Positions 41,467 to 49,771 of a DNA stretch of 64,000 bases are shown here, one piece after another (the stretch's first letter is position 1; each line of letters begins with the position of its first letter). Made by a program: the position numbers and the translations under genes. Origin of the DNA: Verrucomicrobiota bacterium (lineage in GTDB: Bacteria > Verrucomicrobiota > Verrucomicrobiia > Opitutales > Opitutaceae); contig JAEYWP010000024.1 in the NCBI GenBank assembly GCA_023428905.1, forward strand, positions 62,001-126,000, read 5' to 3'. The notes beneath the pieces are model-generated. The model did no database searches and had not been told where the DNA came from. It worked only from the letters and a program-made list of their open reading frames with translations.

Positions 41467-42234
41467 GTGTCTGCCTCGATCGAAACGTCCTCCACTGCCC
41501 CCGCTGTGCCCCCGCGCCTGCTACCGCTGCGCGTACCGGCAGGCTGGGTGGTGGGCTGGAACACATTCTGGGACATGGAGGTTCCGGAGGACGGATTTGG
41601 CGGCTCGTCGCTTCTGTATTGCCTGCGGCATGACCAGCGGCTGGTCATCGACGTCGAGTGGCGGCCGGAGGACGATCCAAACGGGCACTACCACTATTAC
41701 GTGCAGCGCCAGCCCGCGTCCGGTGAGTCCGCGCCGGAGCCTGAAATCCGCGCGAGCGGGGAGTCACGATCGCGTTTTGAGGTCGCCGCGTGGGTCAATC
41801 GCTGGCTCGCGCGGGGTATCCTGGAGGCGCCTGGCGACGTCGTTCCACCGGTCCCGGGGGAGGGGGCGGCCGGCGGCCAGCTCCACCCGTTGCGCATCCC
41901 CGCGGCCTGGACGATCCAGCGAAATGCACTGACGGAACGCGGCGTCGACGGCGACGAGGCTCCGGCGTCCGGGCTGTTGCTCTTTCGCGCGGTCGACGAA
42001 AAGCGCGGATTTCGGATCGATGCCGGCTGGAACTCCTCGGAGGGCTACACCTTGGAGGCGTTGCAGGCGGAGCCTTCGCGGGAGGCACGCCCCGGCAGTA
42101 AGGCGTTGCCGCCGCGATTCGACGGGGACGTGCGGGTGGCCCACCGTTCCTCCACGCCGCAACTCGCCGAATTGGTCGCGCGCCTTGAGAAATGGCTGAC
42201 TCACATCTTCTGGTGGGATTTTCACCGGAAGTGA
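41467..42234 (+). CDS. Unknown protein made of two tandem related domains
   Basis: A 255-residue protein starting at GTG 41467; a TTG 54 bases upstream is less likely because the extra residues are Arg/Cys-rich. It contains two copies of one domain. Copy 1 (about residues 16-115) runs LLPLRVPAGWVVGWNTF, SSLLYCLRHDQRLVIDVEW, FEVAAWVNRWLARGI. Copy 2 (about 138-250) runs LHPLRIPAAWTIQRNAL, GLLLFRAVDEKRGFRIDAGW, LAELVARLEKWLTHIF. Both share the order [PLR-P-W], a hydrophobic strand with R..D, F.ID..W, and a closing helix with W. There is no signal peptide or membrane segment. I do not recognise the family; the shape recalls small cytoplasmic immunity-like folds, but there is no toxin gene nearby. 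Confidence 0.65.
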   Translation: MSASIETSSTAPAVPPRLLPLRVPAGWVVGWNTFWDMEVPEDGFGGSSLLYCLRHDQRLVIDVEWRPEDDPNGHYHYYVQRQPASGESAPEPEIRASGESRSRFEVAAWVNRWLARGILEAPGDVVPPVPGEGAAGGQLHPLRIPAAWTIQRNALTERGVDGDEAPASGLLLFRAVDEKRGFRIDAGWNSSEGYTLEALQAEPSREARPGSKALPPRFDGDVRVAHRSSTPQLAELVARLEKWLTHIFWWDFHRK

Positions 42235-42378
42235 GTCGAGCTGGATCGGGCGCGTTTACACAGGATGGCCGGGGGGAATGAACAATTCCGGGGCAAGGAC
42301 GTCACAGCTTGGACTCGGCGTCACCCAGAGGCGATGTTGACTAAGCACGGAAAGAAGGGGCGAAGGCCGAATCAAACA

Positions 42379-42873
42379 ATGAAAACCTGGATGCTTTTCC
42401 TGATGATCGCCGCAGTCGGGTTTGGATACACGCCACCGGCAGACACCGCGATTATTGACGGTCGCATCCTGCTCACCAGTTCCCGGCCATTGGAGACGTA
42501 TCCGTGGCGAGGGGGAACGCCTCGGCGTTCGGAGCATCCGCAGGAAGGTGTTTCCGACGCGCGCGAGATTGCAGCCATTTGGGAGATCCGGGATGGTGGG
42601 TTATATCTGATTGCGGCCGCCGCGTATGAATTTGGCCCGGTGGCGCCGCTCCGTTCGCTCGGCTTGCACGCGTTGATGCCGGAGCGGGTAGTGGACGGCC
42701 GCGTCCTCGCGGACTGGTACACGGGCGAATTCACCGTCCTGGAGTTTGAGCGCGGTGAACCCTCGCTGGAACTTGTCCCGCCGAAGGTGCCAGCAGCGCC
42801 GAAGCCGGTCATTCGGCGTTTTGAGGTAATCGCAGGAAAAGTCCGAAGCCCGACCCCGGACGAGTCCTCTTGA
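42379..42873 (+). CDS. Unknown secreted or membrane-anchored protein, 164 residues
   Basis: ATG 42379 opens MKTWMLFLMIAAVGFGY, a signal peptide or N-terminal anchor. The mature part has IIDGRILLTSS, an acidic/basic segment (RSEHPQEGVSDAREIA), and a beta-rich core (AIWEIRDGGLYLIAAAAYEF, YTGEFTVLEFERGEPSLEL), ending in a Pro-rich stretch (PPKVPAAPKP). The family was not recognised. The longer frame upstream (from 42265) lacks any signal. It stands alone between the tandem-domain gene and a long gap, so context does not help. Confidence 0.55.
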   Translation: MKTWMLFLMIAAVGFGYTPPADTAIIDGRILLTSSRPLETYPWRGGTPRRSEHPQEGVSDAREIAAIWEIRDGGLYLIAAAAYEFGPVAPLRSLGLHALMPERVVDGRVLADWYTGEFTVLEFERGEPSLELVPPKVPAAPKPVIRRFEVIAGKVRSPTPDESS

Positions 42874-43488
42874 GCTTGTCCGACTGCGGACGATCCCGCC
42901 CAGGCCGCGACCTGGCGCATCGTCGGCCCGTCTATTTTGTCCTCATCTGGCCGGGATCGCGTGTACAGCAGCCACGAGCTGGGTTCGTCCCATCACGCAG
43001 TCTCGCCGAACCCGACCTGCAGAAACGACCGAGTCCCCAGGTCCTGAGTCAATGCCTATAACGCACAATAAACATTATGTCTAATCATGTGCTGGGGGTG
43101 GATCGCCCGGGCAAGATGCTCCAGCCGCTCCACTACACCCTACGGTCGGCCCGCCTGATGAGGCCGCAGCTCGTCGCGCCGTCGGGTGATCAGCGTCCGC
43201 CATTCGTGATCGTTCAAAGGATAGAAACGCCCTTCGAACGCCCCCTCGTCGACTTGGGCACTCGCCTCGCCCGCGTCAGACCTGCGTCTCAAGATGAACT
43301 GATAGCTCTGGCGCCAGCCCACTTTTCCCAATGGCGGTGGAATCCACTGCGGCCGAGTCCGCGATCTCTCGTGCGCCGCGCGCGTTCCATAGTCGTCACC
43401 CGATCGCGGCGACGCCCTTCCCCGAGAGTATGCTTGTCTGCTCAAGGGCCATTTATCATCACGGTCGTTACTTTAGTCGACTGTATCC
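42874..43488. other. 615-base gap without a convincing gene
   Basis: This stretch has lower GC than its surroundings around 43050-43090 (CCTATAACGCACAATAAAC). A minus-strand frame at 43140-43445 encodes about 101 residues with a fairly natural composition in its second half (VDEGAFEGRFYPLNDHEW) but an Arg-rich first half; it may be a decayed remnant of a gene. No RNA gene, IS end or intact CDS was seen. The last 50 bases (GGTCGTTACTTTAGTCGAC, then ATG 43489) probably hold the promoter of the delta-60 gene, but no clean -35/-10 pair is evident. Confidence 0.4.
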
Positions 43489-46400
43489 ATGAAGACATCC
43501 TTATGCCGGGTCGTCGTCGGGTTATTAGGTCTCGCTGCCCTATGGGCTCCGCGATCCTTCGGCCAGTTCTGGCGCGTGGATCCGACGTTCACCGCCCCCG
43601 TGATCGAAGAGGCCTTGTATGGGGGCGCAGGTTCACTCACGCCGCTGAGCGACGGCGGGGTGCTTCTCTCGCGGCATTCGGGATTCATCAACGGGGCAGC
43701 CTATCCCGCGGTTGTCCGCCTAGGCCGGGATGGCGCCGTCCTCGCCTCCTACGAGCCACCGTCCGGTAGCACCGACTTTCGCGTCCTAGCCGCCTATTCA
43801 GACGGACGAGTGCTGATGCGGGTTTTGCGCAATGGCGCCTGGTCTTTGGTCCGCCTGAGCGTCGACGGCACGGTGGACAATAGCTTCTCCGCCCACCCTC
43901 TCGGACCAGGCGGCGGGGCGGAAGCTCATCTCCTCGCCGACGGCAAGATCCTGGTGTGGAGCTTCGAGGATGGCCTCAGCCAGGCGCAGAAACTTCTTCG
44001 ACTGACGGCCAATGGTGCCGTGGATACGTCTTTCGCCGCACCACACGCAATCATCGATCAAATCGCGGATGCCGAGTCGCAACCGGACGGCGCCGTGGTT
44101 GCAGCCGGGCGCTTCCTTCCCCAGGGCGCCAGCAGTCCCGCCGTCAGCGTTGTGCGTTTCACGTCCAGCGGAGCACTGGACACCACGTTCACCGCCGGGA
44201 CCGAGGGTGCAAGCGCCTGGTGGGATTCGCGAGATCGCGCCGAAACATGGATACAAGTGCAACAGGGCGGTTCGATCCTGGTGGGCAATTTGACGACCAC
44301 CAAGTTGATCCGGCTGCTTCCCTCAGGAGCGAAGGACGCGACCTTCGCTCCTGGCCTGCCATCGGGCAATGTCGACTCCGTGCGCAAGCCCGCGCTCGGA
44401 GGGAAGGTTTATTTCGGTCACTACACGGCGGATAACCAGTACCACCTGAAACGCCTGAATGCAGACGGCACCCTGGATGCAGGATTCAGCTTCAGCGGCG
44501 ACGGTGGCCAGGGCTGGTCTGTGCACACGCCGGTGACATGGGATGGCTCGGTCCTCTACTTCGGCCCCTTCACACCCGCACGGTACATCGCCCGTCTCGG
44601 CCTAACCCAGATGGACTCCTCGGGCGCGATCAATCCCGCTTTCAACCTCCGCTTCGGCCAGTCCACCACGCCGGAGCTTTTTGATCGCGGCGCAGACGGT
44701 CGTTACTTGTTCACGGCGTTCACCGACTTCGTGACGAACACGCAGGTCCCCCGCGACGCGCTGTATCGGCTCACCAGCGAGGGAAAACTGGATACCTCCC
44801 ACACCATCCCCTCGATCAGCAGCGACGATCGAGTCCACGCCATCAGAGGCCTGGCAGACGGTAGTTACCTTTACGTCCTTCGTGACGAGCTCCTGAGAGC
44901 GGACGCCAGCGGTGCGGTGACGGCGCGCACCCGCATCGGCGCCACTGCGACCGCAGCCTTCTCCCCGGAGGGCTTTCTCTATTTTCAAGAATACGGAGCG
45001 GATGGGAGCTGGCGGCATTACCGGCCTGACACGACGATCGACACCTCCTTTACGCCTGCCGCGGGTGTGCTGATGGAAAGGCTCATCCCCGCGTATGACG
45101 GATTTTCCTACGGACTAAAGTCGCAGGGCGGCTTGGTGCGTCTCAACCGCGACGGCTCGGTGCAGACCTCGTTCACCGAAGTTCCCCGACCCGCGGGCAG
45201 CGCCTCTTATGCAGTCCTTCCCGACAATACCGTGCTGATCGTCGCGCTGGGCGGATCCGTGGGCGACGGCCAGCGTGCAGCCACCTTTACCCGCTACGAT
45301 TCGGCGGGCAGTCCCACCTACACCTACGAGGGGTCGACGGATTCCCTCATCGTTGCCGGGGTTCTCTTTGATCTCCTCCGCGCGGCGGCACCTGCCGGCG
45401 GCAGCGTCTCCCTCTTCATCGGGAATCGGGACCTGCACGTGCACGTTCGCACCGACGGGCAGGCCACCGTCTCCCGCCCCGGGATGTATCCTGTCATTCG
45501 TTACGCGCGCACCAGCCTCACCTCCCCCAGCGTGCCCGGCGGGGGCCCGCTTCAACCGCCCGCCATCACAGAGCAGCCGGTGAGCCTGACCGTGACCGAG
45601 GGAAGCGAGGCGCGCTTCCGTGTCGCCAGTTCCACCCACGTGAGCGACTACCGCTGGGAATTGAGGCGAGCCGGCTCGGCCGCGTGGGAGGTGCCGGTGC
45701 AGTCCAATGACTACGCCGGCCTTTTGTCCGAGCAGGTCATCATCAAGAAGGTGACGCTCGGAATGAATGGGGATGCCTTCCGCTGCCGGCTGTACAACGC
45801 CGCCGGCGAGGCGACATCGGCGACAGCCGTCCTTACAGTCGTCGCCGGTGGAAACGAGCCCGCGCCGACGGACCCCACACCCGAACCGGGCAGCCCGCTC
45901 GTCAACATCTCCACCCGTGCTTACGTCAGCGTCGATGACAAGGTGGAGATTGCCGGGTTTGTGATTCGCGGCACCGGCCCCAAGACCGTGCTCATCCGCG
46001 CGATCGGTCCGTCGCTTCCCGAAGTCGAGGCGCCGCTGCTGCTCGCCGATCCGATGCTGACCCTTTACGCGGGGACAACGCCGCTGAGTCAGAATGACGA
46101 CTGGGCAGGAGGCGCCGAAGCCTCGACGGCGCAGCTGGAAGAGGCCACCGCGCGGGGCGGCGCCTTCCCCCTGGCTCGCGCCAGCAAGGACGCGGTGATT
46201 CTTGCGACCCTCCAACCCGGTTCCTACACCGCGCACGTTTCGGGGAAGGACAGGTCCACCGGCATTGCGATGGTGGAGGTGTATGATGTCGGTGGAGACA
46301 AGAGCAGCTTGGTGAACATCTCCACGCGCTCCGACGTGCGGGACGGCCATCGGGTGCAGATTGGCGGGTTTGTGGTCCGGGGGGCGAGTCCGCGCAAGGT

Positions 46401-46710
46401 CCTGATCCGCGCCACCGGTCCAGCCTTGGTCGACCAAGCTCTCCCCGCCGCAAGCCTGCTTCCGGATCCACGGTTCACGCTCTATTCAGGCACCGTTCCG
46501 ATTCAGGATAACAATGACTGGTCCGCGGATCCAGCCCAGGCCTCCATCGTGGAGGAGGCGAGCCGTAAGGCGGGCGCGTTTGCCCTGGTCCGCGGCAGCA
46601 AGGACGCCGCCCTGGTCACGACGCTGGCGCCGGGCGCGTACACTGCGGTCGTCAGCTGTCCCGGCGCAACCGGTGTGGCACTGATCGAAGTGTATCTGCT
46701 CGCTGACTAA
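43489..46710 (+). CDS. Secreted delta-60 repeat propeller with Ig-like domain and duplicated C-terminal module
   Basis: A 1073-residue protein with signal peptide (VVVGLLGLAALWAPRSFGQ). Residues about 28-690 hold roughly nine delta-60 (DUF5122) repeats, marked by DGTVDNSF, NGAVDTSF, SGALDTTF, SGAKDATF, DGTLDAGF and similar words spaced about 50-100 residues, expected to form propeller blades. An Ig-like domain follows (about 691-785: ITEQPVSLTVTEGSEARF ... NAAGEATSATAVLTVV). Then two copies of a 130-residue module: 804-934 (LVNISTRAYVSVDDKVEIAG, VLIRAIGPSLPE) and 941-1073 (LVNISTRSDVRDGHRVQIGG, VLIRATGPALVD), each ending in IEVY or VEVY. The module is frequent at the C-termini of Opitutaceae secreted proteins. 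Surface adhesion or display is inferred; no enzyme motif is visible. Confidence 0.87.
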   Translation: MKTSLCRVVVGLLGLAALWAPRSFGQFWRVDPTFTAPVIEEALYGGAGSLTPLSDGGVLLSRHSGFINGAAYPAVVRLGRDGAVLASYEPPSGSTDFRVLAAYSDGRVLMRVLRNGAWSLVRLSVDGTVDNSFSAHPLGPGGGAEAHLLADGKILVWSFEDGLSQAQKLLRLTANGAVDTSFAAPHAIIDQIADAESQPDGAVVAAGRFLPQGASSPAVSVVRFTSSGALDTTFTAGTEGASAWWDSRDRAETWIQVQQGGSILVGNLTTTKLIRLLPSGAKDATFAPGLPSGNVDSVRKPALGGKVYFGHYTADNQYHLKRLNADGTLDAGFSFSGDGGQGWSVHTPVTWDGSVLYFGPFTPARYIARLGLTQMDSSGAINPAFNLRFGQSTTPELFDRGADGRYLFTAFTDFVTNTQVPRDALYRLTSEGKLDTSHTIPSISSDDRVHAIRGLADGSYLYVLRDELLRADASGAVTARTRIGATATAAFSPEGFLYFQEYGADGSWRHYRPDTTIDTSFTPAAGVLMERLIPAYDGFSYGLKSQGGLVRLNRDGSVQTSFTEVPRPAGSASYAVLPDNTVLIVALGGSVGDGQRAATFTRYDSAGSPTYTYEGSTDSLIVAGVLFDLLRAAAPAGGSVSLFIGNRDLHVHVRTDGQATVSRPGMYPVIRYARTSLTSPSVPGGGPLQPPAITEQPVSLTVTEGSEARFRVASSTHVSDYRWELRRAGSAAWEVPVQSNDYAGLLSEQVIIKKVTLGMNGDAFRCRLYNAAGEATSATAVLTVVAGGNEPAPTDPTPEPGSPLVNISTRAYVSVDDKVEIAGFVIRGTGPKTVLIRAIGPSLPEVEAPLLLADPMLTLYAGTTPLSQNDDWAGGAEASTAQLEEATARGGAFPLARASKDAVILATLQPGSYTAHVSGKDRSTGIAMVEVYDVGGDKSSLVNISTRSDVRDGHRVQIGGFVVRGASPRKVLIRATGPALVDQALPAASLLPDPRFTLYSGTVPIQDNNDWSADPAQASIVEEASRKAGAFALVRGSKDAALVTTLAPGAYTAVVSCPGATGVALIEVYLLAD

Positions 46711-46734
46711 GGGAGGTCTTTTAACTCCCGCACT

Positions 46735-46764
46735 CACCGCGTGTCGCAAGCCATCCGCGCGGTG
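46735..46764 (+). terminator. Possible weak terminator after the delta-60 gene
   Basis: CACCGCG (46735-46741) pairs with CGCGGTG (46758-46764) across a 16-base loop, 25 bases behind the stop. There is no T-tract, so a Rho-independent role is doubtful. A second repeat, AACCGG/CCGGTT (46792-46797 and 46809-46814), follows. The next gene's leader occupies the rest of the 200-base gap. Confidence 0.3.
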
Positions 46765-46910
46765 GGTCGGGCGGTTTATGAGTGGAAGACAAACCGGATT
46801 GGCTAAGGCCGGTTGCTCACCAGGTTTTCCAATACTCGGCGCTGTCTGGGGCGGTTGACCCACCCTGTGAAACACGGGCGGGGCGAATCTGATTTCATGG
46901 GTACAACTCC

Positions 46911-47954
46911 ATGAAACTCCTCCAACGATTCGCACTCTCGGCCTTCACCGCAGCAACCCTCCTGCCGCTCACCAGTGAGGCCTACATCGTTCAAACTCTG
47001 AACGTTCTTCCCGACTACACTTACCCTGACATTCAGCAGATGAACGAGGACGGCGTGGTGGTCGGCACCCTCCTCGGCTACGGCGCGATGGGCTGCCGGT
47101 GGAAAGCGACCAGCCCCCTGGCCTTCCCGTCGCTCGGCCCCGGCTACGCGCATTCCGCGTGGGCCTACGGCATCAACAACGCCGGCATCGCGGTCGGGAT
47201 GCTGGACAAGGACGGAGGCGCCCTTCACCCGATGATGAACTTTCCTCTCGTCCCGGGAACCGGCAGCGTCATCGCCCCGCACACCGCTCCGGCAGGAGCG
47301 ACCGCAGTGCTGCGCGTGATCAACGACAGCGGGTATGCTGTCGGCACCTACAATACCAGCGCCTTCTATTCACATCCGCTTGGCTTCAAAGGGACGCTTC
47401 CCGTCGCAAAAGTGGGTACCAGCTTCGAACCCGTCGCCATCAACAACGCGGGCGATGTCTTGGGCAAAGGCTCTACCGGAAATCTGGTTTACAACCTGGA
47501 GGATGGCACCGCGGTCTCGATCGCGTCCCGCGTGCCGACCGTTGTCAGCGCCACCGCCATGAACGAGTTGGGCGATGTCGCCGGCGTGAAATCGGGCAAC
47601 ACCGCCTACATTCGGCCGAAGCCCGCGGCCGCCGCCGTGATCCAACTGGGCGTCGGCAAGGTCAAGGCGGTCCATGCCATGAATGATGCGCGGGAGTTGC
47701 TGGTCACCACCCACACCAATCGGCCCGCCCTCCTCCGGCCTTCAGCCGCTATCGCGGATGGCGAGTTCGTCTACCTCGACACCGTGGTCACCGCGCCGTG
47801 GACGATCACGAAGCTGGCCGATATCAACAACGCCGGATCAATCGCCGGTATCATGCGCCGTCCGGCCACCCCCGCCGACGCAACGTCCGATGCCTACATC
47901 GTGCGCGGCTTCCGCCTGGTGGAGTTCATCCTCATCTTTCCCATCTTCCCGTAA
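46911..47954 (+). CDS. Secreted HAF-repeat protein
   Basis: A 347-residue protein with signal peptide (ALSAFTAATLLPLTSEA). The body is made of HAF-type repeats with INNAGIAVGMLD, INDSGYAVGTYN, INNAGDVLGKGS, MNELGDVAGVKS, MNDARELLVTTH and INNAGSIAGIMR, each repeat about 40-50 residues; they should form propeller blades. The C-terminus VEFILIFPIFP is hydrophobic but has no PEP-CTERM or LPXTG-like motif. The function of HAF proteins is unknown; they are extracellular. It is transcribed with its own strong terminator at 47978 and may be independent of the delta-60 gene 200 bases upstream. Confidence 0.83.
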   Translation: MKLLQRFALSAFTAATLLPLTSEAYIVQTLNVLPDYTYPDIQQMNEDGVVVGTLLGYGAMGCRWKATSPLAFPSLGPGYAHSAWAYGINNAGIAVGMLDKDGGALHPMMNFPLVPGTGSVIAPHTAPAGATAVLRVINDSGYAVGTYNTSAFYSHPLGFKGTLPVAKVGTSFEPVAINNAGDVLGKGSTGNLVYNLEDGTAVSIASRVPTVVSATAMNELGDVAGVKSGNTAYIRPKPAAAAVIQLGVGKVKAVHAMNDARELLVTTHTNRPALLRPSAAIADGEFVYLDTVVTAPWTITKLADINNAGSIAGIMRRPATPADATSDAYIVRGFRLVEFILIFPIFP

Positions 47955-47977
47955 CGGATACAAAAGCCACCCAGCAG

Positions 47978-48002
47978 GCCGGGGATTTTCCCCGGCTTTT
48001 TT
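47978..48002 (+). terminator. Strong Rho-independent terminator after the HAF gene
   Basis: Stem GCCGGGGA (47978-47985), loop TTT, stem TCCCCGGC (47989-47996), followed by TTTTTT. It begins 24 bases after the HAF stop codon. Confidence 0.92.
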
Positions 48003-48174
48003 GTGTCCCTGTGCGTCCCCGCGTGCAGGTGCATGACGGGAGGAATTCCGTCGGCGGCAGCGCCCGCCGCGGCCATAGTGGCCGGGTGGGGACGGACGAG
48101 CTCGTCGAAAGGGCGCACCTGTCGGTTGCGTTTCGCGTTGCGCCAGGGCGGTGTTTCAGCGCCTTTGCTGCTGC

Positions 48175-48297
48175 ATGGGCGCCAAATATATTCCCTCGAT
48201 CAAAGACCTGCGCGCGAACGACCGTTTCCTGCAGCGCCAGAAGCCGATGCCGAAGTTCAAGAAGAGCGCACCGGCCAAGGGCTCGAAGAAAAAGTGA
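48175..48297 (+). CDS. Basic 40-residue microprotein, unknown
   Basis: ATG 48175 opens a 40-residue frame: MGAKYIPSIKDLRANDRFL, then a Lys/Arg/Pro-rich tail with PMPKFKKSAPAKGSKKK. Twelve of 40 residues are Lys or Arg, and the Lys-rich C-terminus is like small ribosomal or nucleic-acid-binding proteins. The composition (Lys codons, Ile, Tyr, Phe) differs from random GC-rich frames here, which are Arg/Pro/Gly-rich, and this argues for a real gene. The Shine-Dalgarno sequence is weak. It lies between the HAF terminator and the converging lactonase gene. I do not recognise the family. Confidence 0.55.
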   Translation: MGAKYIPSIKDLRANDRFLQRQKPMPKFKKSAPAKGSKKK

Positions 48298-48373
48298 GAC
48301 GGTGTCGTTCGGGTGGCCTTCAGGAGGGATGTCCCGCGAAGGGCGCCACGTAACGAAGGCGCTGGCCGCGATG

Positions 48374-48401
48374 GCATTTCCGCAGCGCAGCACGGAAATG
48401 C
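48374..48401. terminator. Hairpin between converging genes
   Basis: GCATTTCCG (48374-48382) and CGGAAATGC (48393-48401), perfect 9-base arms with a 10-base loop, lie between the microprotein gene and the end of the lactonase gene on the other strand. It could serve as a two-way terminator, but neither side has a T-tract longer than three. A regulatory palindrome is the alternative. Confidence 0.4.
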
Positions 48402-48467
48402 GCGGAGGCCCTTCGCCTACAACAGCAACCAGTCGGCAAGGCTCGCGAGAGGGAGACGCGGGGCTGC

Positions 48468-49613
48468 CTAATCCTGGGGAAGGAACAAGACACAAACGAC
48501 GCGGGGGACCTTCGCGAGCGCGGGCTGGAGTTCCAGACGACCGCTGTCCGCATCGACCCTAAAAAGCGCGAGCGATGCCGAGCGCTGGTGTGCGCACAAC
48601 AGCCACCGGCCATCCGGGGTGAGCGCGAAGTTGCGCGGACTGACGCCGCCGCATGGGACGATTTCCACGCGTTCAAGCAATGGGGTGTCGGACTTCCGCG
48701 CAAAGACTGCCACGCTGTCGTGGCCTCGGTTCGCGGCGTAAACAAATCGCCCCTTGGGGTGCACACGCACCTCCGAGGTTGTGTTCTGTCCCTCGAAGCC
48801 CTCCGGCAACGTGGAAGACGTTTCAAGGAGCTCCAGTGCGCCATTTGCCTCGTCGTAGCGCCATGTCGCCAGCGTGTTGTTGAGTTCGTTGAGAACGTGC
48901 AGGGCCCCGCCGTCGGTCGAAAAGGCGGCATGGCGCGGCCCGGCGCCAGCCGCTGTCGTGAAGTACGCTGGCGTGGCCGGGACGAGCGTCGCGGTATCCA
49001 GGTCGATCCGATAAACGAATACGCGATCGAGGCCGAGGTCGGCGACGTAGGCGAATCGGTTGTCCGGCGAAAGTGTAACGGAATGGGGATGGGGCGCCTC
49101 CTGCCGGTCGCGCCGTGGACCCCGTGTCCCCTCGTGGGTGATGACACCTCTCACGTCCCCCACCCGTCCATCCGCCTGCAGCGTGAAGGAGGCAACATGC
49201 CCGCCGCCGTAACTCGCGGCCACCAGCATCCGGCCGGTTGCATCCACCGCGAGGTGGCAAAAGGTCCCGCAATCGGTCGCGGCCGTATTCAGAAACGTGA
49301 GCTTGCCGGTCAGAGGTTCCACCTCGAAGGCGGCCACCGCGCCCACTTTCTTGCCCGCTTCGGTCGTGTTGTGGGTCAGCGCATACACAAACCGACCGTT
49401 CGGGTGCAGGGCGAGAAACTCGGGGTCGGCCAGTTCCGCCACCAGCGTTGGTTCCGACAGGACGCCACGCTCACCGTCCACCCGCACCGCATAGATGCCA
49501 CGACTCCCTGAATCCGTGTAGGTGCCAAGCAGGGCAACAGCCTCACGGGCCCCTGCGCTGCCGGTACCGGCGGTGGCAACGGCCAGGAGAGAGCAGAAAA
49601 GGGAAGAGCGCAT
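48468..49613 (-). CDS. Secreted lactonase-family (PF10282-like) propeller
   Basis: A 381-residue protein with signal peptide (SLFCSLLAVATAGTGSAGA) from ATG 49613. It has seven-bladed propeller repeats of the 6-phosphogluconolactonase YbhE/Pgl type: LLGTYTDSGSRGIYAVRVD, FLALHPNGRFVYALTHN, LAVDATGRMLVAASYGGGHV, APHPHSVTLSPDNRFAYVAD, GAGPRHAAFSTDGGALHVLN, VRVHPKGRFVYAANRGHDSV, PRNFALTPDGRWLLCAHQ. Export makes a housekeeping pentose-phosphate role unlikely; carboxy-cis,cis-muconate lactonizing relatives and periplasmic sugar lactonases share the fold. The sugar symporter gene diverges from it 158 bases away, so periplasmic lactone hydrolysis followed by uptake is a possible pathway. Confidence 0.87.
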   Translation of the reverse strand: MRSSLFCSLLAVATAGTGSAGAREAVALLGTYTDSGSRGIYAVRVDGERGVLSEPTLVAELADPEFLALHPNGRFVYALTHNTTEAGKKVGAVAAFEVEPLTGKLTFLNTAATDCGTFCHLAVDATGRMLVAASYGGGHVASFTLQADGRVGDVRGVITHEGTRGPRRDRQEAPHPHSVTLSPDNRFAYVADLGLDRVFVYRIDLDTATLVPATPAYFTTAAGAGPRHAAFSTDGGALHVLNELNNTLATWRYDEANGALELLETSSTLPEGFEGQNTTSEVRVHPKGRFVYAANRGHDSVAVFARKSDTPLLERVEIVPCGGVSPRNFALTPDGRWLLCAHQRSASLALFRVDADSGRLELQPALAKVPRVVCVLFLPQD

Positions 49614-49771
49614 GGGCGCGAAAGAACCATAAATCCTGCGAACGGCACGCCCGAAAGCTGCGTCAGGTGCTGGGCCCAAAACGTCCAAACGCCCTTCCGC
49701 GACTGAACAAAACGTCAGGCAAGCGTACTTGCAGCCTTCGCACCGCAGCCGGTTGCTCGGTGCTCCCGGCC

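Noticed and set aside
43077..43769. 230-codon plus-strand frame overlapping the start of the delta-60 gene
   Set aside because: Arg/Pro/Ser-rich shadow; the delta-60 gene in another frame has a clear signal peptide and repeats.
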